Origin: Gammaproteobacteria bacterium
GTDB lineage: Bacteria > Pseudomonadota > Gammaproteobacteria > Xanthomonadales > Xanthomonadaceae
Direction of reading: 5' to 3'
Length of the DNA stretch: 14,004 nucleotides
NCBI GenBank assembly: GCA_026398715.1
Contig: JAPLSI010000121.1
Span: forward strand, 1 to 14,004
In this document: positions 1 through 7,563 of the stretch, piece by piece
How the letters are laid out: the number at the start of each line of letters is the position of its first letter
How positions within the stretch are numbered: position 1 is the first letter of the stretch
Translations under genes and position numbers: made by a program
The notes under the pieces: model-generated
Seen by the model: the letters and a program-made list of their open reading frames with translations, nothing else
The model's database searches: none
Told to the model about the DNA's origin: nothing

Positions 1-661
1 CTGGCCGCAGGCGCGTCAGCGCCGAAATATGCGCCTGCACCGCATTATCGATGTAGGTCGTGTCCATGCGGTTGTGGCCACCGCCGATAAACCGCAAACG
101 CCCCTTGCGCGCGCGATCCACCAGGCGCGGCAGCAACTGGGTATCGCCCGGCCCCCAGATCAGCCGCGGCCTCAAGGCGACGGTGGCAAGGCTGTCGTCG
201 TTCGCCGCCAGCAGGAATTTTTCCGCAATCAGCTTCGTCGCCGGATACGGCGCCTTGAAGTGGCTGCCGTAGGGCGTGTCCTTTTCATTGCCGCCGAGCA
301 CCGGCGTGCGCCCGCTATGGGTCACGCTGGGTGTCGAGGTGTACACGAGCTGCCGGATATCGTGCGCGCGGCAGGCGGCGACCACGTGCTCGGTGCCGCG
401 CACGTTCGCGTCGTAATAACTCTCGTAGCTGCCCCAGGCGCCAGCCTTGGCCGCGTTGTGCATCACCGCGTGCTGGCCCTCGCAAGCGCGAAGCACGGCG
501 TTCGCATCGGCCAGGTCGCCGAGCACCTGGGCCACGCCCATTTGTTCCAGTGCCGGCGAATGGTTGCGCTGGAAGCTGCGCACCTCGTCGCCGCGCGCGA
601 GCAGGGCTCGGCACAATCCCATGCCGAGGAATCCCGCGCCACCTGTCACCAGCACTTTCAT
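1..661 (-). CDS. oleD: OleD, NAD(P)H-dependent beta-keto acid reductase (3' end cut by the window edge)
   Basis: Short-chain dehydrogenase/epimerase-type reductase. In the ole pathway OleD reduces the 2-alkyl-3-keto acid made by OleA to the beta-hydroxy acid used by OleC. I translated 220 residues from the ATG at 661. The N-terminus reads [13 protein letters not shown], the TGxxGxxG Rossmann loop (residues 6-13). Farther in are YTSTPSV (107-113) with the catalytic Ser/Thr region and YPATK (139-143), the YxxxK catalytic pair, then [10 protein letters not shown] near residues 164-173, typical of the 3-beta-HSD/epimerase branch. Family members are roughly 330 residues, so about a third is missing off the left edge. 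The start overlaps the oleC stop by four bases (ATGA, 658-661), and the purine-rich GGAAGAAG just before it serves as ribosome-binding site, so the gene is translationally coupled to oleC. Identity as OleD rather than another epimerase-like reductase rests mainly on the adjacent oleC and oleB. Confidence 0.92.
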   Translation of the reverse strand, partial: MKVLVTGGAGFLGMGLCRALLARGDEVRSFQRNHSPALEQMGVAQVLGDLADANAVLRACEGQHAVMHNAAKAGAWGSYESYYDANVRGTEHVVAACRAHDIRQLVYTSTPSVTHSGRTPVLGGNEKDTPYGSHFKAPYPATKLIAEKFLLAANDDSLATVALRPRLIWGPGDTQLLPRLVDRARKGRLRFIGGGHNRMDTTYIDNAVQAHISALTRLRP

Positions 662-2346
662 TCTTCTTCCACCATCTGCTTCGACACTTTTCGCCGTGGC
701 AATTGCTTGCTCGCCCACGCGGCAAGCATCTCTCGGCCGATCTTTGCGTTATGCCGGATGTCCACCGGGAATTTGTGATGCACCAAGAACGTATCGATGC
801 GGCCGGTATGCGCGAACCCCTGCCCGATCTTTTCCAACTCGGCCAGGATGCGCGGATGCGCGGCCTTGTCCACGCCCGCGCGCATTTCGACGCACAGCAC
901 CGGCTGCTGATGGCCCTTTTCTCCCACGCCCACCAGCGCCGTGCGGCGCACCTCCGGATGCATGTTGAACACCGGCTCCACCTGCTCGGTATACAGGCCG
1001 CCCAGTTCGGTCAGCACGCGATGCGACTTGCGGCCGCAGAACCACAGCCTGCCCTGCGCGTCGAACCAGCCCAGGTCGCCCATGCGATGCACGATGCGCT
1101 GCGTACCGTCGTGCAGCACCTCGCGGATCTTGGCCAGCGCGGTTGCTTCGGGCCGCCGGAAATATTCATCCGTGGTGGACGGGCCGACCACGGTGATTTC
1201 GCCGATCGCGCCCTGCGCCACTTCCAGTGAATCACTCCAGTCGGGCAAGGCGCTGTCGCTGATGCCGATGATGCGCACGACGTTGGGTGGCACCGGCCGA
1301 CCGACGCAGGTGCCGGCGCCGTGTTCGGTGTCTTCGCGCGTGCTGTGCAATTCGCGACCTTCGATCACGGCCACCGGCAGGCATTCGGTGGCGCCGTAAG
1401 GCGTCCAGAAATTCGCATCCTCCGGCAGCAGTGTTCGCATCTTCGCGACCACGGCGGCGGGCACGGGCGCACCCGCGGACGTCACGCGCCGCACGCCAGG
1501 CAAGGGCGCGCCATGGTTCGCCAATACCTCCATCAACGCCGGCGACCCGAACAACTGGTCCACGCCGAAGCGCTCGATGGCGCGATGCAGTTTGCGAGGA
1601 TCGGCAGACGCCGGCCGCGTCGGATCCATGTCCGGAATGATCGAGGTCAGGCCAAGCGCGGGATCGAACAAGGCAAACGGGGGAAACGTAGGCAGATTGA
1701 CGCCGCCTGGTTGCACATCGAAGGCTTCGCGCAGCAGGTCCACCTGCGCGACGAAATGGCGATGGCGATAGACCACGCCCTTGGGCAGGCCCGTTGATCC
1801 GGACGTAAACAGGATCGCGGCCATTTCATCCGGCGCGGTGTCGGCCAATTGCGATGTGGCGCCGGCGCCGATGGCTTCCACCTTCGCCAGGGTCGGGCCC
1901 GACCAGAACCAGCGCCGGCCGACCGTTATGTTGATGCGCGAGCTGCGCGCCCAGCCCAGCACCGTGCGCGCGGCGTGGGCCAGCGGTATGCCGATGAAGG
2001 CGGCGGGCTCTGCTTCGTCCAGGCAGCGCTTCAGCGCGGAACGGGCGATGCCCGGGTCCACCAGCACGGGCACCGCGCCCATCTTGAACAACGCGAACAT
2101 CAGCAGGAAGAATTCCGGCGAAGGCCGCACCATCACGACCACACGCATGCCGCGCGCCACGCCGGACCATTGCAGGCCGGCGGCGATCGCGTTGGAACGG
2201 TCTTCCATCTGCCGATAGCTCAGCGTCAGGTCGTGCCGCGCAAATCCGTCCAGCCCGCGCGAGCCCGGGCAGCGCATCGCCACCTGCTCGCCGCGTTCGG
2301 CGGCCATGCGCGGCAGGATTGCGGCAATGTTGCAGGCGTCGGTCAT
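658..2346 (-). CDS. oleC: OleC, AMP-forming ligase-like beta-lactone synthetase
   Basis: Member of the ANL (acyl-CoA synthetase) superfamily, 562 residues. OleC uses ATP to close the beta-hydroxy acid to a beta-lactone in olefin synthesis. Visible motifs are the P-loop [10 protein letters not shown] (181-190), TPYGATE (315-321), the aspartate in [10 protein letters not shown] (D424), the hinge region CGRKSHRV (437-444) and the C-terminal lysine in HNAKIGR (K535). All are where an active adenylating enzyme should have them, and the length is normal. The ATG at 2346 is chosen because an in-frame TAG lies just upstream; I see no good ribosome-binding site. The gap to oleB upstream is 34 bases and oleD follows with a 4-base overlap, so oleB-oleC-oleD look like one operon. 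Sequence alone would suggest a fatty acyl-AMP ligase; the flanking oleB and oleD make OleC the better call. oleB and oleC are separate genes here, not the oleBC fusion known in some phyla. Confidence 0.94.
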   Translation of the reverse strand: MTDACNIAAILPRMAAERGEQVAMRCPGSRGLDGFARHDLTLSYRQMEDRSNAIAAGLQWSGVARGMRVVVMVRPSPEFFLLMFALFKMGAVPVLVDPGIARSALKRCLDEAEPAAFIGIPLAHAARTVLGWARSSRINITVGRRWFWSGPTLAKVEAIGAGATSQLADTAPDEMAAILFTSGSTGLPKGVVYRHRHFVAQVDLLREAFDVQPGGVNLPTFPPFALFDPALGLTSIIPDMDPTRPASADPRKLHRAIERFGVDQLFGSPALMEVLANHGAPLPGVRRVTSAGAPVPAAVVAKMRTLLPEDANFWTPYGATECLPVAVIEGRELHSTREDTEHGAGTCVGRPVPPNVVRIIGISDSALPDWSDSLEVAQGAIGEITVVGPSTTDEYFRRPEATALAKIREVLHDGTQRIVHRMGDLGWFDAQGRLWFCGRKSHRVLTELGGLYTEQVEPVFNMHPEVRRTALVGVGEKGHQQPVLCVEMRAGVDKAAHPRILAELEKIGQGFAHTGRIDTFLVHHKFPVDIRHNAKIGREMLAAWASKQLPRRKVSKQMVEEE

Positions 2347-2380
2347 GCGGTCATTCTAGACTTCATCCGCCCGCACCGAC

Positions 2381-3271
2381 TCAAGCCAGCGGGTTGTTAT
2401 CCAGGAACTTGCGAATGGCCGGCACCAGCACGTCGGCCTTGTCTTCCAGCACGTAGTGGCCGGCATCGGCGAACACATGTTTTTCCGCGTTCGGCAATTG
2501 CGACTCGAACACCTTCAGGAAATGCTTGTCGAACACGAAATCCTTCAGCCCCCAACCAATGAAAACCGGCCGATCGGCATATTCGTGCAACTTCTTTCCG
2601 GCCGCATCCACCAGCGACCACGCGCGGTCGGCGGGCGACAGCGGAATGTCCTGCACGAAGCGCAGCGTGCTGATGCGGTTGGCCCAGGTGTCGTAAGGCG
2701 CGTTGTAGGCCGCGCGCACGTCGGCCGGCATCTTGTTGATGACACCGAAGCGCGTGGCGCCATCGGCAAAGGCATTGAAGCCGCGGATCAGGCCCGCGCC
2801 CAGCATTGAATCGCGACCCAGTTTGAGTTGCCAGGGCATCGCCTTGGCCGGCGGCAGCGGGAACGAGGCGGTATTGAGGATGACGATGCGCTTCACGCGC
2901 GCGCTGTGTTTCAGGGCCCAACCGAAGCCGATCATGCCGCCCCAGTCGTGCACGGCCAGGGTAAGGTCATCCCCAAGGTTCAGCGAATCCAGCAAGCGGT
3001 CGAGGTCGTCCACGCGCGATTGCAGCGTGTATTCGTATCGGTCGTCGCCGGGTTTTTCGGAAAGCCCCATGCCGATGTGATCGGGCACGATGCAGCGATA
3101 GCGGTCGCGCAAGCCGAGCACCAGCTTGCGCCAGTAAAAACTCCACGACGGATTGCCGTGCAGCATCACCACCACCTCGCCGTCGCGCGGGCCTTCGTCC
3201 AGGTAGCTCTGGCGCAGGCCGCTGGGCTGGGTGAAGGCTTTCGGATCGAACGGGTAGTCGGGATAGCTCAT
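2381..3271 (-). CDS. oleB: OleB, alpha/beta-hydrolase-fold beta-lactone decarboxylase
   Basis: Protein of 296 residues resembling haloalkane dehalogenases. OleB converts the beta-lactone from OleC to a cis-olefin plus CO2, the last step of the pathway. The oxyanion-hole strand is MLHGNPSWSF (36-45). The nucleophile elbow VHDWGG (107-112) carries an aspartate (D109) instead of serine, as expected for the dehalogenase-like branch. The second acid is probably D244 in GLKDFVFD, and the general base is H272 in DAGHYVLED. All three catalytic residues are therefore present. The start is the ATG at 3271, with no strong Shine-Dalgarno sequence. Two 8-base direct repeats lie just upstream. Without its neighbours it could be called a haloalkane dehalogenase; immediate linkage to oleC and oleD supports OleB. 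Reported OleB proteins assemble with OleC and OleD, which fits the tight gene spacing. Confidence 0.92.
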   Translation of the reverse strand: MSYPDYPFDPKAFTQPSGLRQSYLDEGPRDGEVVVMLHGNPSWSFYWRKLVLGLRDRYRCIVPDHIGMGLSEKPGDDRYEYTLQSRVDDLDRLLDSLNLGDDLTLAVHDWGGMIGFGWALKHSARVKRIVILNTASFPLPPAKAMPWQLKLGRDSMLGAGLIRGFNAFADGATRFGVINKMPADVRAAYNAPYDTWANRISTLRFVQDIPLSPADRAWSLVDAAGKKLHEYADRPVFIGWGLKDFVFDKHFLKVFESQLPNAEKHVFADAGHYVLEDKADVLVPAIRKFLDNNPLA

Positions 3272-3278
3272 GGGCTCG

Positions 3279-3297
3279 GTCAGGCGCCCGTCAGGCG
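3279..3297 (-). repeat. Tandem 8-bp direct repeats before the oleB start
   Basis: GTCAGGCG occurs at 3279-3286 and again at 3290-3297 on the plus strand, an 11-bp period. They lie 8-26 bases upstream of the oleB ATG, in the 96-base space between oleB and the 139-residue gene. One-helical-turn spacing is what a DNA-binding protein contacting one face would use, but the repeat also covers the place of the ribosome-binding site. Nothing further can be shown from sequence. Confidence 0.35.
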
Positions 3298-3311
3298 ATT
3301 GGCTGGAATGC

Positions 3312-3334
3312 CGGCATTTTACTGGCAGATGCCG
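3312..3334. other. Small hairpin in the spacer upstream of oleB
   Basis: CGGCAT at 3312-3317 and ATGCCG at 3329-3334 form a perfect 6-bp stem, extendable inward by a G-U and an A-U pair. It sits between the stop of the 139-residue gene (3368) and oleB. No run of U follows on the minus strand, so it is not a standard intrinsic terminator. It may be an attenuator or simply chance structure. Confidence 0.3.
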
Positions 3335-3367
3335 TGAATGGGGGCGCAGGCTGCGGAAAGCGGTGGC

Positions 3368-3787
3368 TCAGGCGTTCGGGACGTCCAGTGCCTCGCTCTT
3401 TCTGACCTCCGAGCGTTCCACGCGTTCGGCTTCAAGCATGGCCAGGTACTGCTCCAGCGTCTTGCCTTCACTCGCAGCTTCGACGGTGGCGGCGTCCCTG
3501 AGCTCGGTGGAATAGCGCAGTTCGACCTGAAGGCCGGCCTCCTCACGGGTGGTCGCTGCGTGCGTGAGCATCGCAAGAATCATCGCCGGGCTGTCGGTAG
3601 CAGCCACTTCCCGGCCGTTCATCACCATCACCCACTCGCCCGATCGAAGGCCGGCTCCGCCGACGATGTTCCCTTCACCATCGAGGATCTCTGCGTGAGG
3701 GCGAAGCACCGGCGCAGCGCGGGCGGCGCCGAGCTTCGGGCGCTTCTTGTTCCTGGCGTCACGCTTCGCTTTGGAATTGATCGACAT
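3368..3787 (-). CDS. Unrecognised 139-residue protein upstream of oleB
   Basis: I do not recognise a family. The ATG at 3787 is preferred over the TTG one codon upstream because GGAGG (3792-3796) stands four bases ahead of it. The first roughly 20 residues are very basic (KAKRDARNKKRPK, residues 6-18), a central part contains GLRSGEWVMVMNGREVA, and the C-terminal third is helical-looking and charged (LEQYLAMLEAERVERSEVRK). There is no signal peptide or membrane segment, so the protein is probably cytoplasmic. The basic tail could touch nucleic acid or ribosomes, but that is a guess. It reads in the same direction as oleBCD with a 96-base gap, and its 5' region faces the efflux cassette divergently. 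Strong ribosome-binding site, normal codon use and lack of interruptions support it as a real gene. Confidence 0.75.
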   Translation of the reverse strand: MSINSKAKRDARNKKRPKLGAARAAPVLRPHAEILDGEGNIVGGAGLRSGEWVMVMNGREVAATDSPAMILAMLTHAATTREEAGLQVELRYSTELRDAATVEAASEGKTLEQYLAMLEAERVERSEVRKSEALDVPNA

Positions 3788-3813
3788 CAAGCCTCCGGAT
3801 GACGCTGAAGCTT

Positions 3814-3852
3814 ACCGTAGGCCCGGTCGGAACCAACCACCTTGCCTACGGT
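3814..3852. promoter_or_regulatory. Perfect 9-bp inverted repeat in the divergent promoter region
   Basis: ACCGTAGGC at 3814-3822 and GCCTACGGT at 3844-3852 are exact reverse complements separated by 21 bases. They lie in the 92-base space between the divergent start codons at 3787 (minus) and 3880 (plus). The right arm overlaps a possible plus-strand -35 element, TTGCCT (3842-3847), followed after 16 bases by TACACA (3864-3869) as a weak -10. That placement suits an operator controlling the efflux cassette. If transcribed from farther upstream it could fold as a 9-bp stem with a 21-base loop. I cannot match it to a named box, and the promoter assignment is tentative because it would leave only a few leader bases before 3880. 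Confidence 0.5.
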
Positions 3853-3879
3853 CTGGGGCTGGGTACACACTGGACGCGC

Positions 3880-4260
3880 ATGAAACGGCCCTATCGCCCC
3901 TTCCGGTCACCGTTCGCCCGACTGCTGGCCTGTGCGCTGGTGTCCTTGGCGCTGCTGCTGAACGGCGTGACGGCGGCCATGGCGGCGCCCGTTTCGATGG
4001 ATCCCGACTGCTGCGCCGGCATGGCCGGGCAGCACTCGGACAAAGCGCCTTGCCATGAATCAGGCAATCCCTGTCCGGCTTCCGGCAGCGAATGCGACGA
4101 CCAATGCCTGGCGCGATGCCAGGGCAGCACGGTCGTGCCTTCGGCGACGATCAGCCTGCCCAATTCTTCCCAGCCCCAATCCGCGCCGCTCGTACTGATC
4201 GCATGGGCCTTCAGTTCAGCCCCGGCAAGCCCCGGCCTGCGACCTCCCATTTCCGCCTGA
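3880..4260 (+). CDS. Small Cys-rich exported metal-binding protein (CopL-like)
   Basis: First gene of the efflux cassette, 126 residues from the ATG at 3880. An in-frame ATG at 3799 also exists, but only the later start places a proper signal peptide at the N-terminus: basic MKRPYRPFRS, hydrophobic LLACALVSLALLLNG, then likely cleavage after AMA near residue 36. The exported part has seven cysteines within 37 residues (44, 45, 58, 65, 72, 76 and 80) plus histidines and methionines, a composition suited to binding soft metals or forming disulfides in the periplasm. The tail from about residue 85 is Ser/Pro-rich. It resembles the small Cys/His-rich proteins, often named CopL-like, that precede copper genes in xanthomonads; that family assignment is from memory of composition and context, not from a clear domain. 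A role in periplasmic copper buffering or in handing copper to CusB is inferred. Confidence 0.7.
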   Translation: MKRPYRPFRSPFARLLACALVSLALLLNGVTAAMAAPVSMDPDCCAGMAGQHSDKAPCHESGNPCPASGSECDDQCLARCQGSTVVPSATISLPNSSQPQSAPLVLIAWAFSSAPASPGLRPPISA

Positions 4261-4276
4261 CACCCGACACCTGATC

Positions 4277-4298
4277 CGCGGCGCCCCCGGCGTCCGCG
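4277..4298 (+). promoter_or_regulatory. GC-rich stem-loop between the Cys-rich gene and cusB
   Basis: CGCGGCGCC (4277-4285) pairs with GGCG and CCGCG (4289-4292 and 4294-4298), leaving one bulged T at 4293 and a CCC loop: a 9-bp, almost all-GC stem. It lies in the 64-base spacer and ends 26 bases before the cusB start. No U-run follows, so full termination is unlikely. It could tune expression between the small protein and the pump, or protect the downstream mRNA. Confidence 0.4.
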
Positions 4299-4324
4299 CG
4301 TGTTCGCGTTCACCGGAAATCGCC

Positions 4325-5578
4325 ATGAACCTATCCTTGATTGCCAGCCTCGGTCGCAAGGTCGCACCGTCGCTTGTCGCGTCGACTCTCGTCGCATTGG
4401 CATTGTCGCTGTCCCTCGTCGCCTGCAAGCGCGATGCGTCAGCGCCGCCTGCGGCGAAGGCCGTAGCGGATGCGCCGGCCGAGCCACGCGTCCTCTACTA
4501 CTACGACCCGATGCGTCCGGAAGTGCATTTCGACAAGCCCGGCCCGTCACCCTTCATGGATATGGCGCTGGTTCCGAAACTGGCGGATGCCAATGAGTCT
4601 GCCGGCATCGCGGTCAGCCCGGCCATCGTCCAGAGCCTGGGCATTCGTACCGGCACGCCGGCAGTTCGTACAGTTCGGCCCAGTGTGCGAGTTCCGGCTC
4701 GCGTCGTTTCAGACGCGCGGGGACAGGCCAGGCTGCAGTCGCGCGTCAATGGCTGGGTCGAACGCCTGGCGGTGCGTGCGGTGGGCCAATCCGTGCAGGC
4801 CGGCGCAGTGATCGCCGAAATCTATTCGCCGGAACTGGTGCAGGCCCAGGAAGAACTGCTGCTGGGTGCCGATATGGCCGCAGCCGCCAGCGAACGCCTG
4901 CGCCGCTTCGGCATCGCTGACGGCGATATCAATGCGATCCGCCGCGCCGGCAAGTCATCGCGGCGATTGCCCGTGCGCGCGCCAGTGAGCGGCGTGATTA
5001 CCGAGATCGGCGTTCGCGAAGGCTCGAGCGTCACGCCGGACACGCTGATCGCCGATTTTTCTTCGCGAAGCGCTGTCTGGATAGAGGCGCAGTTGTTTCC
5101 CGCGCAGCAAGTGATGTTGGGTGAGCATTTGTCGGCGCGCTTTGCCTTGCCGGGCCTGGCCGGCCGCGAATGGCAAGCCGACAACGGCACGCTGGTGCCC
5201 GTCGTTGATCCGGTTACCCAGACCCTGGCGGTGCGATTTCCGGTCGACGACGCCCGCGGATTGCCCTTGGGTTCGGTGCTGGATGCGCTGATCGAAGGCG
5301 ATGCACGCGCCGACGTGCTGCTGGTGCCGGCATCGGCGGTCATTCGCACCGCCCAGGGCGATCGTGTCTTGATCCGGCGTGGCAAGGATCGCTTCGCGCC
5401 GATCGCCGTCACGTTGGGGCAACGCTACGGCGACGAAGTCGAAATTGTCAGCGGGCTGTCCACCAGCGATCGCTTCGTAAGCTCGGGACAGTTCCTGCTC
5501 GACGCCGAGGCCAGCCTGCAATCAGGACTCAACCAGATGGCTGCCGATGCAATGCCGAAAGCAGGTGCATCGCCATGA
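4325..5578 (+). CDS. cusB: CusB-like periplasmic adaptor (membrane fusion lipoprotein) of a Cu/Ag efflux pump
   Basis: Adaptor of 417 residues that should bridge CusA and CusC and present metal to the pump. The N-terminus is a hydrophobic signal with lipobox LVAC, lipid-attached Cys34. Residues 58-84 are a heavy-metal-binding domain: [13 protein letters not shown] followed by [10 protein letters not shown]. Met63, Met78 and Met80 keep the 15- and 2-residue spacing of the three metal-binding methionines known in E. coli CusB. A lipoyl-like half motif follows (about 133-165), a short helical hairpin at [14 protein letters not shown] (about 169-200), the second lipoyl half with [18 protein letters not shown] (about 220-237), then beta-barrel and membrane-proximal domains. 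The ATG at 4325 has GGAAA before it. The stop overlaps the cusA start (ATGA, 5575-5578). The gene looks intact. The Met-based site favours Cu(I)/Ag(I) over zinc or cobalt. Confidence 0.93.
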   Translation: MNLSLIASLGRKVAPSLVASTLVALALSLSLVACKRDASAPPAAKAVADAPAEPRVLYYYDPMRPEVHFDKPGPSPFMDMALVPKLADANESAGIAVSPAIVQSLGIRTGTPAVRTVRPSVRVPARVVSDARGQARLQSRVNGWVERLAVRAVGQSVQAGAVIAEIYSPELVQAQEELLLGADMAAAASERLRRFGIADGDINAIRRAGKSSRRLPVRAPVSGVITEIGVREGSSVTPDTLIADFSSRSAVWIEAQLFPAQQVMLGEHLSARFALPGLAGREWQADNGTLVPVVDPVTQTLAVRFPVDDARGLPLGSVLDALIEGDARADVLLVPASAVIRTAQGDRVLIRRGKDRFAPIAVTLGQRYGDEVEIVSGLSTSDRFVSSGQFLLDAEASLQSGLNQMAADAMPKAGASP

Positions 5579-7503
5579 TCGAGAGATTGATCCACGCCTC
5601 ACTGGCCAATCGCGGCCTGGTGCTGACGCTTGCGGTCCTGCTGGCCGTGCTCAGCATCGTCTCGGTGCGGCAATTGCCGCTGGACGCCATACCGGACTTG
5701 TCCGACGTGCAGGTCATCATCCGCACCCCATATGCAGGGCAGGCGCCGCAAATCATCGAGGACCAGGTCACCTATCCCATCACCACGCGCATGCTGGCCG
5801 TGCCGCGGGCCAAAGCCGTGCGCGGGTTTTCGATGTATGGCGATTCGTTCGTGTACGTGTTGTTCGAAGACGGCACCGACCTGTACTGGGCGCGATCGCG
5901 CGTGCTGGAATACCTGTCACAGGTACGCAGCGACTTGCCCGACGGCGTCGAACCACAGCTGGGACCCGACGCAACGGGCGTGGGCTGGGTATACCAATAC
6001 GCGCTGGTTGACCGCACCGGAAAGCACGACCTGGCCGAGCTGCGGTCGTTGCAGGACTGGCGGCTGCGTTTCGAGCTGCAGCGCGTGCCCGGCGTGGCGG
6101 AAGTGGCCAGCGTCGGCGGCTTCGTCCGCCAATACGAAGCCGTGGTCGATCCCCGCCGCCTGCAGGCCTACGGCATCGGATTCAACCAGCTGATCGCCGC
6201 CATTCGCGCCGCCAACAACGAAACCAGCGGCGCGCGCCTGGAAATGGCGGAGAGTGAATACATCGTGCGCGGCGTCGGCTATATCCGCTCGCTCGACGCC
6301 TTGGGCGCCGTGCCGACTGGGGTGATGAAGAACGGCAAGGCCATCATGCTGCGCGATGTCGCCGAGTTGCGCTTTGGCCCCGCGCCCAGGAATGGCATTG
6401 CCGAACTCAATGGCGAAGGCGAGGCCGTCGGCGGCATCATCGTGATGCGGGATGGAGAAAACGCCAAGGCGGTGATCGACGCTGTCAAAGATCGCCTCGA
6501 CAGCGTGCGTGCGAGTCTGCCGCCAGGCGTCGAGATCGTGCCGGTGTACGACCGGTCCAGCCTGATCGAACGCGCGGTGGGCAACCTGCGCGGAAAACTC
6601 ATCGAAGAGCTGCTGCTTGTTTCGCTGGTATGCGCCTTGTTCCTGTGGCACGTGCGCTCGGCGCTGGTCGCCGTCATCAGCCTGCCGCTCGGCGTCCTGG
6701 TCGCATTGGCGATCATGCGCTGGCAGGGATTGAACGCGAACATCATGTCACTGGGCGGCATCGCGATCGCCATTGGCGCCATGGTGGACGCCGCCGTGGT
6801 GATGATCGAGAACGCGCACAAGCACCTCGAGGACTGGGCCAGGGCCCGTGATGGCCAGCCGGCGCAAGGCGCCGACCATTGGCGTGTCATCGCTGCCAGC
6901 GCCGTCGAAGTGGGGCCCGCGCTTTTTTTCTCGCTGCTGATCACTGCGTTGTCCTTCCTGCCGGTATTCGTGTTGCAGGCGCAGGAGGGCCGCATGTTCG
7001 CGCCGCTGGCCTGGACCAAGACCTGGGCGCTGGCGGTGTCTGCGGGACTGGCCATCACCCTGGTGCCGGTGCTGATGGGCTACCTGATTCGAGGTCGTTT
7101 TGCCGATGAGTCGGAGTTCCGCCTGACCCGATGGATTGTCGGCGCGTATCGTCCCGCACTCGCGTTCGCCCTCCGGCGACCGAAGACCATCGTGCTCGGC
7201 GCGCTGCTTGGGCTGCTCAGCGCCCTGTGGCCGCTGAGCCAGATCGGCAGCGAGTTCATGCCCGAACTGGAAGAAGGCGACCTGCTGTACATGCCCACCA
7301 CCCTGCCCGGCTTGTCGCCCGGCCAGGCACTGGCGGTGCTGCAACGCACCGATCGATTGATCAAGTCCGTACCGGAAGTCGCCAGCGTGTTCGGCAAGGC
7401 CGGGCGCGCGGAAAGTGCGACCGATCCGGCGCCGCTGACGATGCTGGAGACAACCATCCAGTTCAAGCCAGAAGACCAGTGGCGGCAGTGCATGACGCGC
7501 TAA
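5575..7503 (+). pseudogene. cusA: CusA-like Cu/Ag RND pump, N-terminal 642 residues ending at a premature TAA
   Basis: Heavy-metal-efflux RND inner-membrane pump, normally about 1,040 residues; this part stops at codon 643. It holds TM1 (about 13-31), the first large periplasmic region, TM2-TM6 (about 341-505), TM7 (about 539-555) and the start of the second periplasmic region. TM4 carries [17 protein letters not shown]405 matches the proton-relay aspartate of E. coli CusA, and this sequence is typical of Cu/Ag rather than Zn/Co pumps. Met573 (LLYMPTT) and Met623 (LTMLETT) match two of the three metal-binding methionines, at the same residue numbers as in E. coli. Just before the stop the usual RPGM reads RQCM (637-640). 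The reading frame itself is undisturbed: codons after the TAA continue the protein in the same frame. Lacking TM8-TM12 and most of the second periplasmic region, this product alone should not pump. Start overlaps the cusB stop. Confidence 0.9.
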
Positions 7504-7563
7504 AAAATCGTCGCGGAACTGCAGCTAAAGCTCGCGTTGCCCTGGCTGACATCGGCGCGGGTC
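7486..7563 (+). other. Lesion in cusA: nonsense codon plus loss of about 22 codons
   Basis: All damage to cusA lies here. RPG of the family's WRPGM segment reads RQC at codons 637-639, the expected Asp codon 643 is TAA (7501-7503, within TAAAAAATC), and after KIVAEL and LALP the protein jumps through WLTSAR to VTGPDVATI. Homologues have about 22 more residues between LPG and the V-x-G strand, including the segment RIDML with Met672 in E. coli. The offset is supported downstream: the Glu of AAEFGVV falls at codon 917, which plus 22 equals 939, the number of the equivalent E. coli glutamate. The loss is about 66 bp and in frame. I found no flanking repeat that explains it. Confidence 0.8.

Noticed and set aside
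331..1230. Long plus-strand open frame, 299 codons, antisense to oleD and oleC
   Set aside because: Its product is low-complexity Arg/Ala/His-rich and it lies opposite well-supported genes; this is typical of GC-rich DNA.
1849..2562. Plus-strand open frame of 237 codons opposite oleC and oleB
   Set aside because: It spans the boundary between two real genes on the other strand and shows no protein motif.
3798..3816. Similarity between GATGACGCTGAAGCTTACC at the left end of the cassette and GATGACCCGCTTTACC at 10006-10021 as a possible target duplication
   Set aside because: It needs gaps to align, part of it is cusC and oleA coding sequence, and short matches like this are expected by chance.
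3799..3879. Earlier ATG at 3799 for the Cys-rich protein
   Set aside because: It would put 27 residues in front of a clear signal peptide and would run through the inverted repeat.
7501..7503. Programmed readthrough or recoding at the cusA TAA
   Set aside because: There is no known recoding of TAA in such bacteria, no supporting structure is visible, and the nearby 22-codon loss points to damage or error instead.
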